Numbered from the stretch's first letter, positions 41,424-52,000 are shown. The stretch: 64,000 nt of DNA from Verrucomicrobiaceae bacterium (GCA_016713035.1 JADJPW010000001.1:558001-622000); one strand, 5' to 3'. Translations and numbers: made by a program. The notes: a model not told the origin generated them from the letters alone.

Positions 41424-44297
41424 ATGTTCACGCGTCTAGCCTTCCTGCTCCTGCTTTCCTGCCAAGCCTTTCCTCAAACCGGCAGCATCCCCACAGATCG
41501 TCCGCGTGCGAGACCCGCATCGGCTCTCACGGGCTGGGCGGATTGGGAAAAGGGTGAAGAATTGCTAAAACGCATCAAGGTCCCGCCCGCACCGGTGCTT
41601 TCGCCAGAGGATGAGGCAAAGACCTTCAAGCTCGCACCCGGTTATCGCGCAGAACTCGTCGCCTGCGAGCCGATGGTGCAGTGCCCGATCTTCTTCGAGT
41701 TCGATCCTGAGGGGCGCATCTGGGTCGTCGAGTATCAGGGCTACATGCGTGATGTGCAGGGCAGCGGCGAAGGCGATCCGATCTGCCGCGTTGTCGTGCT
41801 CACGGATGAAAACGGCGACGGCAAGGCCGACAAGAGCACCGTCTTCCTCGACAAGCTCGTCATGCCCCGCAGCTTCGCCTTCGTGAAAGGCGGCATCTTG
41901 CTGCAAGAGCCGCCGAATCTGTGGTTTTGCGCTGACAAGGACGGCGACCTGCGCTGCGATGAGCGCACGCTGGTCGGCACGATGGGCGTCGGTGGCAATC
42001 CGCAGCACACGGCGAATGGCCTGCGCCGGGGCATCGACAACTGGCTGCACTGCGCCGACTGGCCGCATCGCTACCAATGGAAAGATGGCAAGCTGATCGA
42101 CGAAACCACGCTGCATCGCGGCCAGTTCGGAGTGAGCTTTGATGAAACTGGGCGTTTCATCTCCTGCTACGAAAACAGCGCCATGCACATGGACCTCATT
42201 CCAGCCGAGGCATTGATGAGGCACCCAAACCTCGCCAAACTCGCGCAGCGTGGCGGTCGCGGTGGCTTCGGCGTGAATGTGAACGTCGCCAAAGATGCCG
42301 CAGAGTGTTTCCCCATCCGCGTGACGCCCGCGGTGACGCTCGGCGCTCTCGAACTCCGCGATGATGGCCGCCTACGCACCTACACCATCGTTTCCGGCAC
42401 CTGCTTTTACGATGGCGATCAATTCCCGCCGGAGATGCGCGGCAATGTCTTCGTGCCCGACTCCGCAGGCCATCTCGTCGGCACCTTGAAGCTCAGCGGT
42501 GATGTACATCCGCACGCCACGCGCTTCTTTCCGCCGGAGCAGGAGCTCATCGCCAGCACCGATGAGCGCTTCCGCCCGGTGAACGCCCGCGTCGGCCCCG
42601 ATGGCGCTCTTTACCTCGCCGACATGTATCACGGCATCATCGAGCACGTCATCTTCATCGTCCCCTGGCTCACCAAGCAGATCGCCGAACGCAAACTCTA
42701 CGAAGGCAACGACCACGGTCGCATCTGGCGCATCGTGCATGAGAAACGGGAGAATCGGAGTGATGGAGGTCTGGTGGAGATGCTCGGGCATGCGAATGGC
42801 TGGCAGCGAAACACGGCGCAACGCCTGCTGGTCGAGCGTGGGGAGGACATTGGTGACCCAAATCGCTTTGAGACGCCGCTGCATCGTCTGCACGCGCTTT
42901 GGACGCTCGAAGGCATGGGCAAACTCAAGCCAGAGCATCTTGATAAAGCTGCGAAGGATGCCGATTCGCGTGTTCGAGCCACTGCGGCAAGGCTGGGAGC
43001 CCAAATCGTGCTCAAAGATGAGCTCGATGCCAGCGTAAGGCTTCACGCTTTGCTCTCACCGAAGCCGCTTTCAGCCATCGCAGAGCATCTCACACATCAT
43101 GAGGATGATTTGAGCCGCGTCGCCGCCATGACGACATTGCATGGCAAGGAGATCGCTTTGCTGGAGCTGTTACTGAAATGGTCGCAAAGCACCGCGCATC
43201 GCGTGGAGACGCTCAAATTGCTCTCGCAGCTCGCGTGCATGGATGGCAAAGCGGAGGCCATTCTCGCGAAAATGGCCGAAACGGCGATTTGGCAGCGTGA
43301 GGCGCTTTTGGACGGTTTTCTCGCCTCGCTGGCTAAAGTGACGCTGAAGGCCAAACCGGCATTTTGGGATGAACTGGCCTCGAATCGCGACATCGCAGCT
43401 CGTGAACGGCTTCAAAGGCTTCGCATGGCCTTGAATTGGCCAGGAGCCGACGTTTTGCCGATCACAACCCGAAAGCTCAGCGAAGCCGCGAAGAAGCAGA
43501 TCGAACGCGGTGCGGCGGTGTATCAAAGCGTCTGCGGCCTCTGTCATCAGCCCACAGGCTATGGCGTGCCGAATGTGGCACCGCCGCTGGCGGAGAGTGC
43601 TTGGGTCACGGGCGAGCCGGAGCGGCTCATCCGCATCGCTTTGCAGGGTTTGTATGGTGAGATTGAGGTCAATGGTCAGAAATGGAACCTCGCCATGCCC
43701 GGCCAAGGCCTGAACCCGCTGCTCGATGACGCGAAGCTGGCTGATGTGCTCTCTTATATACGCAATGCCTGGGGAAATGAGGCACAACCCGTCTCCGCCG
43801 TGCAAATCGCTGCCGTGCGTGAACAAACGAAGGATCGCAAAATGCCCTGGACTGCCGACACGCTGCTCCAAGTCGATGTAGGTGGCGAAAACGCCATCCA
43901 GCCCGATGCAGAGGGTTTTTTGAGCCTGCCAGCGAGCGCTGCGAAGACTTACGGCCAAAAGCTCGCTTATCGGCCCTCTTTGGATGTGCTGGCCCCCTGG
44001 CGGATCGAGACCGATGTCGCCGAATGGACGATCCAAGTCCCCAGCGATGCTGAGTATGAGGTCGGGGTGGTTTTAGCAGCGGATGAGGCCTCTGCCGGGG
44101 ATGCCTATTGGGTGGAAACAGAGCACTCGCGTGTCAGAGGCACCGTCGGGGCTACGGGTGGGTACGAGACCTTCGCGGAGCAATCTGTCGGCACAATCAG
44201 GCTCAAGAGCGGCCTGCAAAAGCTGATCCTACGACCTGACGGTGCGCTGAAACAGGAGCTGGCAGACGTGCGGGCAGTGATGCTGAGGCGGAAATGA
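41424..44297 (+). CDS. PVC-type large dehydrogenase with C-terminal cytochrome c
   Basis: This 957-residue exported protein has a signal peptide (MFTRLAFLLLLSCQAFPQ). Its N-terminal propeller resembles the 'putative membrane-bound dehydrogenase' domain: FFEFDPEGRIWVVEYQGYMR, ENGDGKADKSTVFLDKL and RVGPDGALYLADMYHGIIEH. A HEAT-like helical middle follows. VYQSVCGLCHQPTGYGVPNV near residue 704 is a cytochrome c heme motif (C-x-x-C-H). A C-terminal beta domain ends the protein. Such proteins are expanded in Planctomycetota and Verrucomicrobiota and are thought to transfer electrons during sugar oxidation. The substrate is unknown. Confidence 0.88.
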   Translation: MFTRLAFLLLLSCQAFPQTGSIPTDRPRARPASALTGWADWEKGEELLKRIKVPPAPVLSPEDEAKTFKLAPGYRAELVACEPMVQCPIFFEFDPEGRIWVVEYQGYMRDVQGSGEGDPICRVVVLTDENGDGKADKSTVFLDKLVMPRSFAFVKGGILLQEPPNLWFCADKDGDLRCDERTLVGTMGVGGNPQHTANGLRRGIDNWLHCADWPHRYQWKDGKLIDETTLHRGQFGVSFDETGRFISCYENSAMHMDLIPAEALMRHPNLAKLAQRGGRGGFGVNVNVAKDAAECFPIRVTPAVTLGALELRDDGRLRTYTIVSGTCFYDGDQFPPEMRGNVFVPDSAGHLVGTLKLSGDVHPHATRFFPPEQELIASTDERFRPVNARVGPDGALYLADMYHGIIEHVIFIVPWLTKQIAERKLYEGNDHGRIWRIVHEKRENRSDGGLVEMLGHANGWQRNTAQRLLVERGEDIGDPNRFETPLHRLHALWTLEGMGKLKPEHLDKAAKDADSRVRATAARLGAQIVLKDELDASVRLHALLSPKPLSAIAEHLTHHEDDLSRVAAMTTLHGKEIALLELLLKWSQSTAHRVETLKLLSQLACMDGKAEAILAKMAETAIWQREALLDGFLASLAKVTLKAKPAFWDELASNRDIAARERLQRLRMALNWPGADVLPITTRKLSEAAKKQIERGAAVYQSVCGLCHQPTGYGVPNVAPPLAESAWVTGEPERLIRIALQGLYGEIEVNGQKWNLAMPGQGLNPLLDDAKLADVLSYIRNAWGNEAQPVSAVQIAAVREQTKDRKMPWTADTLLQVDVGGENAIQPDAEGFLSLPASAAKTYGQKLAYRPSLDVLAPWRIETDVAEWTIQVPSDAEYEVGVVLAADEASAGDAYWVETEHSRVRGTVGATGGYETFAEQSVGTIRLKSGLQKLILRPDGALKQELADVRAVMLRRK

Positions 44298-44398
44298 TTT
44301 GAGGCCAAATTTCAAAGGAACAAAAAACATTTGCGAAAGTCATCGTGATGATAGATTATTTAAGTTGTCAGAAATATTAACAATTCTCGACTAATTCT

Positions 44399-45289
44399 AT
44401 GAATCGTTCCTTATGCGTGTTTCTCTTGGCTAGCGCTGGCTTTGCCTCCCTCGACAGCGTTTTTGCCCAGATGCCACCTCCGCCGCCAGGATATGGCACG
44501 ATGGGGGTAGCCCCACCGCCCATGCTCCCGCCGCCTACGGTGCCAGCGTACCCGAATGCCATGCCGCCCCCCTCGATCAGCCCAGGTGTCACCCCACCTC
44601 CGCCGATGATTGATCCTTACTCTGCCCCGCCCCCTCCAGGGAATATGGCTCCACTTCCGCCTCAGAGCACCGCTCCCTATGGTGCCCCACCGCCGATGGA
44701 TCCAAACTACACCGGTGCCCCGATGGGCGGCCCCGTCGCTGGCCCCAGTGGAGGCCCCGGCATCATCAATTATGATTACGCCGAGCTGACATATCGCTTC
44801 ATTGATCCAAAGGCCCCGGGTCTCAAAGGTGCGAGCACCATCGGTGCCACATTGAGCGTGGCCCTTTTCGAGCCGCTTTACATTAAGATCGGAGCGAACT
44901 GGGGCAGCGGCGCTGACAGTGGCCCAGGCGGCAGCAATTACGATTTCGCCTCGATCCAAGCAGGCGTGGGCTTCCACACCCAACTCGTCAGTCCGAAGCT
45001 GCAATTCGTCGGGGAGGCCGGTGTCTCCTACGCCAGCCTAAAAGCGTCCAACAGTAACGCAAGCTTCAGCGATGGTGCTATTTATGCCCGCCCTGGCCTG
45101 CGCTACGCCCTGACGGATGCCATCGAGCTCAATGCCGGTGTGATGGTGAGCAGTGCAGATAAGTATGACAGCAAGCTAATCGATTTTGGTGGTTACTTCC
45201 GCGTCATGCAGCGCTTCGATGTAGGCCTGGGTGTGGATCTAGGTGATGCCACTCGCGGCTTCCGTGGCAGCTTGCGTATGCGCTGGTAA
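44399..45289 (+). CDS. Outer-membrane beta-barrel protein with Pro-rich N-terminus
   Basis: The 296-residue protein has a signal peptide (MNRSLCVFLLASAGFASL) and a Pro/Met-rich linker of about 90 residues (PPPPPGYGTMGVAPPPMLPP). A C-terminal OmpA/OprF-like barrel follows: INYDYAELTYRFIDPKAPGL, STIGATLSVALFEPLYIKIG, FASIQAGVGFHTQLVSPKLQ, YARPGLRYALTDAIELNAGV and QRFDVGLGVDLGD, ending RGSLRMRW with a terminal aromatic as in outer-membrane proteins. An AT-rich stretch upstream (about 44310-44398) probably holds its promoter. A strong terminator follows. Confidence 0.82.
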   Translation: MNRSLCVFLLASAGFASLDSVFAQMPPPPPGYGTMGVAPPPMLPPPTVPAYPNAMPPPSISPGVTPPPPMIDPYSAPPPPGNMAPLPPQSTAPYGAPPPMDPNYTGAPMGGPVAGPSGGPGIINYDYAELTYRFIDPKAPGLKGASTIGATLSVALFEPLYIKIGANWGSGADSGPGGSNYDFASIQAGVGFHTQLVSPKLQFVGEAGVSYASLKASNSNASFSDGAIYARPGLRYALTDAIELNAGVMVSSADKYDSKLIDFGGYFRVMQRFDVGLGVDLGDATRGFRGSLRMRW

Positions 45290-45341
45290 TCCCCATTCAC
45301 CTCATTTTAGCCCACGCTCCAAAACCAGACTCCAAGACCCG

Positions 45342-45375
45342 AAAAGGGGTGTCCTTCACTGGACGCCCCTTTTTG
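45342..45375. terminator. Bidirectional Rho-independent terminator
   Basis: AAGGGGTGTCC (about 45344-45354) pairs with GGACGCCCCTT (45361-45371) with one G-T wobble, 6-base loop, followed by T5 on the plus strand and flanked by A4 that gives U-tract on the minus strand. It separates the convergent outer-membrane protein and glgX genes, so it can serve both. Confidence 0.85.
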
Positions 45376-45389
45376 TTGGTGAGAGAGGA

Positions 45390-47528
45390 TCACACATCAT
45401 CGGCATCTAGCGCAGAGCCTGCCGCGAGCTCTAAGCAGGCCATGGACATGCCGCACATAGCGTAAAGCTCCACCCCGGCGTGTCGCGTGTGCGAGTCTGG
45501 CTGCGCCGTGTCGAAAAGGAGCTGCCATATCGTGACTGAGTCACCAGGCAGATGAAATTGGCATGCGGCTGTATCATTGTTAAAAAGCAGCAGCAGCGGA
45601 GCCTCGCCAGAGACGCCCGCGATCAGCGCCCCGAAGTGCTGGCGGGCTGGGTCATGCCATTCTTCAGAGCAGAGCCAGGTGCCATCTCCCTCCAGCCAAG
45701 TCACATCTCGCAAGCCGGTGAGCGGATCAATTTTACCATCGAAAAAGGCAACTCGCCGCAGCGCAGCTCTCTCACGCCGCAGCGCCAGCACCCGGCGGAC
45801 GAAGCGGAGCATCACTTCATCACAAGTGGACCAATCGAGCCAACTGATCGCATTGTCCTGGCAGTAGGCGTTGTTATTCCCCTGCTGTGTGCGTCCGCGC
45901 TCATCTCCAGCGCAGAGCATCGGCACACCGGTAGCGAGAGCCAGCGTGGCCATGAGGGCACGGGCGGCACGACTGCGCTGCTCCAGGATGGCTTCATCAT
46001 TCGTAGGGCCTTCTTCGCCTCTGTTTTGACTGAAGTTATGCTCATCGCCATCCCTGTTGGCCTCTCCATTGGCCTCATTGTGCTTCTTTGCGTAGCTGAC
46101 CAGGTCCCGCAGCGTGAAGCCATCGTGCGAGGTGATAAAATTCACGCTAGCTAGCGGTGGACGTGCCAAGGGGCCGTAAATGTCCTCACTGCCACAAAAG
46201 CGCTTCGCGAACTCTGCCGTCATCCCCGCATCACCACGCCAGTAGCAGCGTGCCGTGTCGCGGAATTTTCCATTCAGCTCACGCCACGGCGCAGGGAAGC
46301 CGCCGACCTGGTAGCTATCCGCTTGGCTGATGTCCCAGGGCTCCGCGATGAGCTTCACACGCGAGAGCACGGGGTCCTGCTCCACGGCAGCTAAAAATGG
46401 CGCGAAACTGCTAAAAGCATCATGCTCATCCCGCGCCACCGTCACCGCCAGATCGAAGCGGAATCCGTCCACGTGCATCTCCGTCACCCAGTAGCGCAGC
46501 GAGTCCAGTATGAGTCGTAATCCCAGCGCACTCGCAGAATCGACCGAGTTCCCACACCCCGTGACGTTCACATAATTGTGATCCGCAGTTTGGCGATAAT
46601 AGGCCGAGTCATCGAGACCACGCAGCATGAGCATGGGACCTTCCACACCGGCCTCCGCCGTGTGATTATAGACCACATCGAGAATGACCTCGATCCCCGC
46701 TGCGTGCAGGCTACGCACCATATCCTTGAACTCCCTGACCTGAGCCTGCGGATCGTCCACAGAGGCATACTCGCCATGCGGGGCAAAGAAGCCCAGCGTG
46801 TTGTAGCCCCAGTAATTCGTCAGCCCACGCTCCAGGAGGAAGAGATCATCCAAATGTGCATGCACAGGGAGTAGCTGCACAGCGGTCACACCGAGACTGA
46901 GCAGGTACTCGATCACTTCGGGGTGGGAAAGGCCTGCGTAGGTGCCACGCAGCTCCTCCGGCAGGCCAGGATGCGTCTTGGTAAAGCCCTTTACATGCAG
47001 CTCATAGATCACCGAGTCACGCCATGGGATGCAAAGGTGCGAATCCCCCCTCCAGTCGTAAGATTCATCCACAACGACGGATTTCAGCGCCTCACGCCCA
47101 TTATCCCGGCTGCGCGGCCCCGCGAGCATGTGCGGCGCAGAGTCAGGATTGCCAAAAATCGCCCGTGCATACGGATCGAGCAGCAGTTTCCGTCCATCAA
47201 AGCGCCGCCCTCTATCTGGCTGCCACTCACCGTGCGCACGAAAGCCATAGAGCATTCCCGGCGCAGCCTGTGGCATGACCACGTGCCACAGGTGATTCTC
47301 CGCACGCTGCATCCGCGCCCGCGCCACCTCCCTCTCAGGTGCCAGGGGGGCATAGAGGCACACATCCACCGCCACAGCATGCTCAGAGCACACCACAAAA
47401 CGCGTTCCATCCGGAGTGAAACTGACACCGGGGCGGAGAGGCGGGTTTTGAGTCTTCAATACAGAAAGAGTATGTCGTTGGGAGCCCTGCGGATAGTCGA
47501 GAACTACGGCCATCGCAAGCGTCGGCAC
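45390..47528 (-). CDS. glgX: Glycogen debranching enzyme (GlgX)
   Basis: The 712-residue enzyme is a GH13 debranching enzyme: an N-terminal CBM48-like domain (FTPDGTRFVVCSEHAVAVDV), then the barrel with SVIYELHVKGFTKTHPGLP, LLPVHAHLDD, VILDVVYNHTAE, the nucleophile Asp in VDGFRFDLAV, the acid Glu in LIAEPWD and HDGFTLRDLVSYAKKHNEAN. It removes alpha-1,6 branches during glycogen breakdown. Length matches GlgX. It is divergent from gyrB, with about 155 bp between. An alternative start is the second Met (47513). Confidence 0.93.
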   Translation of the reverse strand: MPTLAMAVVLDYPQGSQRHTLSVLKTQNPPLRPGVSFTPDGTRFVVCSEHAVAVDVCLYAPLAPEREVARARMQRAENHLWHVVMPQAAPGMLYGFRAHGEWQPDRGRRFDGRKLLLDPYARAIFGNPDSAPHMLAGPRSRDNGREALKSVVVDESYDWRGDSHLCIPWRDSVIYELHVKGFTKTHPGLPEELRGTYAGLSHPEVIEYLLSLGVTAVQLLPVHAHLDDLFLLERGLTNYWGYNTLGFFAPHGEYASVDDPQAQVREFKDMVRSLHAAGIEVILDVVYNHTAEAGVEGPMLMLRGLDDSAYYRQTADHNYVNVTGCGNSVDSASALGLRLILDSLRYWVTEMHVDGFRFDLAVTVARDEHDAFSSFAPFLAAVEQDPVLSRVKLIAEPWDISQADSYQVGGFPAPWRELNGKFRDTARCYWRGDAGMTAEFAKRFCGSEDIYGPLARPPLASVNFITSHDGFTLRDLVSYAKKHNEANGEANRDGDEHNFSQNRGEEGPTNDEAILEQRSRAARALMATLALATGVPMLCAGDERGRTQQGNNNAYCQDNAISWLDWSTCDEVMLRFVRRVLALRRERAALRRVAFFDGKIDPLTGLRDVTWLEGDGTWLCSEEWHDPARQHFGALIAGVSGEAPLLLLFNNDTAACQFHLPGDSVTIWQLLFDTAQPDSHTRHAGVELYAMCGMSMACLELAAGSALDADDV

Positions 47529-47683
47529 ACCCTACTCCGACTTAGGCTCTGAGAGCCGTTTTTTACGGCAAAAAAAGCCTTTGCCTCCCCCCCTAGCTTG
47601 CTAGTCTCCAACCACCTCCACCGTGCGCATTTTCCGAAGGGGTTTCTTGGACGGACTCAGACGGTGGATTTCTCGATTTTTTT

Positions 47684-50234
47684 ATGCCAGACGACATCAT
47701 TGATTCTATTGGATCAAACTCCACCGCCGTAGCCGCTGACCAAGCCTACGGAGCCGAACAAATCCAGCACCTCGAAGGCCTCAGAGCCGTGCGCATGCGC
47801 CCTGGCATGTACATCGGCGAGACGGACGAGCGCGGCCTCCACCACTGCGTCTTTGAAGTCGTCGATAACTCCATCGATGAGCATCTCGCCGGAAACTGCA
47901 AAAACGTCTGGATCAACATCCACACCGACGGCTCCATCAGCATCGAGGATGATGGACGCGGCATCCCGGTCGAAATGCACTCAAAAGGCATGCCCACCGT
48001 CGAGCTGGTGCTCACCAACCTCCACGCAGGCGGCAAATTCGGCGATGGTGCCTATGAATTCTCCGGCGGTCTCCACGGCGTCGGCGCCAAGTGCGTCAAC
48101 GCTCTCTCCGACTGGTTCAAGTGCGAGGTCTATCGCGACGGCAAAATCTACGCCATCGGCTTTGAGCGTGGCATCACCACCGAGCCACTGAAGGTGCTCG
48201 GCGATCTCGATGATCCCAAGCGCACAGGCACCAAAATCTCGTTCTTCCCCGATGCGACGATCTTCACGATCACCACGACATTTGTTTTCGAGCGGCTACG
48301 CACACGCCTGCGTGAGCTCGCCTTCCTCAATCCCGGCATCACCATCCATCTCACCGATGAGCGCGGTGAGGAGCCCCGCAGCGAAACCCTGCTCTACGCA
48401 GAAGGCGTGAAGCAATTCGTCAACGAACTCGGCGAAGGCAAAGATAAAGTCCATCCAGAGCCCATCGTCGTCGCTGGCCGACGTGAAGTGATGCTGGAGG
48501 ACAAGAAAAAATTCATCCTCGTCGATTGCGTCATTCAGTACAACAAAGGCCTCAGCGAACAGACACTCTGCTTTGCCAATGCCATCCCGAACCCGGACTT
48601 TGGCACGCATTACTCCGGCCTCAAAACCGCTCTCACGAAGGCGGTGAAGCAGTACATCGCCTCCAATCCAAAATCCTTCAAAGAGAAGATGCCAGAGATC
48701 GAGGGCGATGACTGCCGCGAAGGCATGATCTGCGTGTTGAGTGTCAAACACCCCCATCCGCGCTTCAACTCGCAAACCAAGGTCAAACTCGTCAATGGCG
48801 AAGTCGAAGGCGTGGTGAACTCCATCGTCTATGAGGGCCTCACCCGCTACTTTGACGAAAATCCAGACATGGCGCTGGAAGTCATCAAAAACATCATCAT
48901 CGCCGCCAAAAGCCGCGAAGCCGCCCGCCGAGCCCGCGAAGCCATCCGTAAGGACGCCATGAGCAGTGGCGGCCTCCCCGGCAAGCTCGCTGACTGCTCC
49001 GAGCGTGACGCATCAAAAACCGAGCTCTTCATTGTCGAGGGTGACTCCGCCGGCGGCTCCGCCAAAATGGGCCGCAACCGCCACAATCAAGCCATCCTGC
49101 CCCTGCGCGGAAAACTCATTAACACCGAGAAAGCCCGGCTCGACAAGGTGCTCGCCAACAAAGAAATCCAGACCATGATCACCGCCATCGGCACCGGAAT
49201 CGGTGGCGACAGCGAAGTGGAGGGCAGTTTCAACCTCGAAAAGCTCCGCTACCACAAAATCATCATCATGACCGATGCTGACGTGGACGGCAGCCACATC
49301 CGCACCCTGCTTTTGACCTTCTTTTTCCGTCAAATGCCCGAGCTGGTGAAACGCGGCCACATCTATGTCGCCCAACCACCGCTCTACCAAGTCACCCGCA
49401 AAAAAACGCGAGGAATACGTGCAGAACGATGAAGAAATGGAGGCCATCCTCCTCGAACTCGGCTCCGGCGAGATCACTCTGCGCAACGTCTCTGATGACT
49501 CCAAAGTCGATTCCAGCCGCTTGAAGCAGATTCTCGGCCTACTGGTGCCCGTGGCCAAATTCGCCGACATCGTGCGTCGTCACGGCGCGGACTTTGAAAC
49601 CTACCTCCAGCATCGCAATATCGAAACTGGCGAACTCCCCCACTACCTCGTCATCATTCGCGAGGGCAACGAAGTCCACGTCAAATACCTGCTCGACCGC
49701 GACGCCCTCGCCGCCTACGCCCGTGAAAACGTCGATCTCCACCTCTTTGGCAAACCCGAAGTCGATCCCGCCAACGGCAGCACCGCACCGAAACAAACCC
49801 GCCGCGCCCGCCTCATCGAAATCCATGAAGCCCACGGCATGAAGGCCCGCTTCAAGCACCTCGATGAACTAGGCCTCCACGTCGATCACTTCAGCAGCCA
49901 AGACAAACCCCTCTTCGAAGTCATCGAAGGCGACGGCGACAACGCCAAAATTCACCCCGTCTTCAGCATCCCCGGCATCCTCGACAAAGTCATGGAAATC
50001 GGCAAGCGCGGCATGGAGATCAAGCGCTTCAAAGGTCTCGGTGAAATGAACGCCAAACAGCTCTTCGAGACCACCATGGACCCGAACAAGCGCACCCTCC
50101 TCCGCATCCAGCTCGACGAAACCAACGCCCACGAAGCCGAACGCATCTTCACCATCCTCATGGGTGATGTCGTCGAGCCCCGAAAGCACTTCATCGAAGA
50201 GAATGCGCTCAATGTGCGGAATTTGGATGTGTGA
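47684..50234 (+). CDS. gyrB: DNA gyrase subunit B, frame broken at an A7 run
   Basis: GyrB supplies ATPase and strand-passage functions of gyrase. The N-terminal part has YIGETDERGLHHCVFEVVDN, DDGRGIPVEMH and FSGGLHGVGAKCVNAL (GHKL ATPase). The TOPRIM region has VEGDSAGGSAKMGRNRHNQA near residue 452 and MTDADVDGSHIRTLLLTFFF. The frame then ends at 49432, but removing one A from the A7 run at 49400-49406 gives VTRKKREEYVQNDEEMEAIL and continues to 50234 (about 849 residues). Because gyrB is essential, an assembly error, or slippage at A7, is expected. The nuclease gene at 50241 follows its stop closely. Confidence 0.93.
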
Positions 50235-50240
50235 TCAATC

Positions 50241-51347
50241 GTGAAGCCCAAACGCTCCAGTTCCTCCAAAGCCCTCCAGCCCGCCAAGCGGAGCTTCGAG
50301 GGCTTGGTGCGTGAACTGAAAACGTTCATCACTGAAAGCCGCCGACAGATTGTCCGCGCGGTGGATTTTGCCCAGGTGCAGACCTGCTGGGGCGTGGGGC
50401 GTTACATTGTGGAGTTTGAGCAAGGCGGGGCTTCAAAATCTGAATATGGTTCCAAACTTCTACCCAGGCTGGCGGACTCCCTCATGGTTGATTTTGGAAA
50501 GGGCTTCGATGCATCTAACCTGAATAAGATGAGGCAGTTTTACCTCGCTTTCCCAATTTTGGACACAGTGTGTCCAAAATTGAGCTGGAGTCATTACCGC
50601 ATACTTTCGCGCATCAATGACAGCAAAGCTCGTGACTGGTATATCCAAGAGGCGACCGCGCAAAATTGGAGCGTCCGCGCTCTCGACCGCCAGATCAACC
50701 GCCTCTACTATGAGCGGCTGCTTTCCAGCAGGGACAAAAAGGCCGTGAAGGCAGAGGCGGAGAAGAAAATAGCCGAGTTACCGCCATCGCCGAAGGACTT
50801 CATTCGTGATCCTGTGCTGCTGGAGTTTTTGGGGCTGCCGGAAACCGGGAGGCTGCTGGAATCGAATCTCGAACAACGGCTCATCGACCACTTGCAGAGC
50901 TTCCTTCTCGAGCTGGGCAAAGGATTTGCCTTCATCGGACGCCAAGTGCGGGTGAGCACGGAGACGAAGGACTTCTACATCGATCTCGTCTTCTATAACT
51001 ACCTCCTGAAGTGCTTCGTGATCTTCGATTTGAAGCCACGCGAGCTGCGGCACGAGGACATCGGCCAGATGGACATGTATGTGCGCATGTATGACGAGCT
51101 GCATCGAGGCAAGGGAGACAATCCCACCGTTGGCATCATCCTCTGCGCCGCGAAAGACGCCTCCATCGCCAAATACTCAATCCTCAACGGCAGCGAAAAG
51201 CTCTTCGCCTCTCGCTACACGCTCGTGCCGCCCAGCGAAGAGGTGCTGCGCCTCGAATTGATCCGCGAGCAGCGGTTGCTGGAAAATTGTACCGTATCAA
51301 AAAGCAAGAACTCAATGCGTTCTAGGAAGGGGGGATTGAAGGCATGA
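50241..51347 (+). CDS. YhcG-family PD-(D/E)XK nuclease (DUF1016)
   Basis: The 368-residue protein has the YhcG N-terminal region (FEGLVRELKTFITESRRQIV, then WGVGRYIVEFEQ) and the nuclease core DFYIDLVFYNYLLKCFVIFD, then LKPRELRHEDIGQMDMYVRM. The catalytic order D...D-x-K is seen, with Asp in the position usually Glu. Starting with GTG at 50241, it begins 6 bp after the gyrB stop. It ends 4 bp after the start of the next gene, so gyrB, this gene and the membrane protein gene may be read together before gyrA. YhcG proteins are linked to mobile DNA and defence. An accessory insertion is inferred. Confidence 0.85.
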   Translation: MKPKRSSSSKALQPAKRSFEGLVRELKTFITESRRQIVRAVDFAQVQTCWGVGRYIVEFEQGGASKSEYGSKLLPRLADSLMVDFGKGFDASNLNKMRQFYLAFPILDTVCPKLSWSHYRILSRINDSKARDWYIQEATAQNWSVRALDRQINRLYYERLLSSRDKKAVKAEAEKKIAELPPSPKDFIRDPVLLEFLGLPETGRLLESNLEQRLIDHLQSFLLELGKGFAFIGRQVRVSTETKDFYIDLVFYNYLLKCFVIFDLKPRELRHEDIGQMDMYVRMYDELHRGKGDNPTVGIILCAAKDASIAKYSILNGSEKLFASRYTLVPPSEEVLRLELIREQRLLENCTVSKSKNSMRSRKGGLKA

Positions 51348-52000
51348 TATTCATGGCTGACTTCACTTTTTCCGACTTAGCTAGGATCATTGCTATTCTC
51401 TTTCTGACGGCATTTTACGGGGCGGTTCTTTGGTCTATTTGGGAATCCTGGCCTCACCTGCGATCTAAAGCATTCAGAAATTCAGCCCCAAAATTGGTGT
51501 TTTTATTTTTGCTTTGTGTTTTTGGAGCTGCCATTCGGATTCCTGGTTTGGGTTGGGCACATGACATTTACACATCCAAGATGGTGTATGGCAAGTTTAT
51601 GCTCATGCCTGCATCTACGAATATAGTGAATTCCGAGTCTAGTTTCACAGGCGATGGCACTTGGGCTAATGTGGTGCAATTGCCTGAAAGCTATTGGTCA
51701 TGGCTCGCTGAACATGAGTTTGACCTTATCGGCAAATATCCTCTAGGATGGTCGCCTGAGTGGGAAACCACCAAGTGGCAAAAGACGCCAACAACCGGAA
51801 AGGCATTGGAAATCGCAAACTATCTTAGCGGTGATGGCAAACGCCATCAAATCGGCCATTTGATTGCCTGGGCAGCGACTCAAGAAGGAGGCTACTTCAC
51901 CTATTCAGAAGATCCCAAAAAAGGTTATCGTCGTTATGTTTCATTTCGACTTCTCATTCCAGCTTCAAAGCAGGCCGTTTCCATTTTTCAAAAGATCTGA
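51344..52000 (+). CDS. Membrane protein of unknown function between gyrB and gyrA
   Basis: This 218-residue protein has two N-terminal membrane segments (LARIIAILFLTAFYGAVLWS and LVFLFLLCVFGAAIRI). A soluble region follows, rich in Trp (ESYWSWLAEHEFDLIGKYPL, SPEWETTKWQK). I recognise no family. The DNA is visibly AT-richer than the gyrase genes on both sides, suggesting transfer. It overlaps the nuclease stop by 4 bp (ATGA). A later Met (51353) is also a plausible start. It ends 26 bp before gyrA. Confidence 0.65.
   Translation: MIFMADFTFSDLARIIAILFLTAFYGAVLWSIWESWPHLRSKAFRNSAPKLVFLFLLCVFGAAIRIPGLGWAHDIYTSKMVYGKFMLMPASTNIVNSESSFTGDGTWANVVQLPESYWSWLAEHEFDLIGKYPLGWSPEWETTKWQKTPTTGKALEIANYLSGDGKRHQIGHLIAWAATQEGGYFTYSEDPKKGYRRYVSFRLLIPASKQAVSIFQKI

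Noticed and set aside
47529..47683. Replication origin near gyrB
   Set aside because: Although gyrB can lie near oriC, there is no dnaA or dnaN gene and no cluster of DnaA boxes here.
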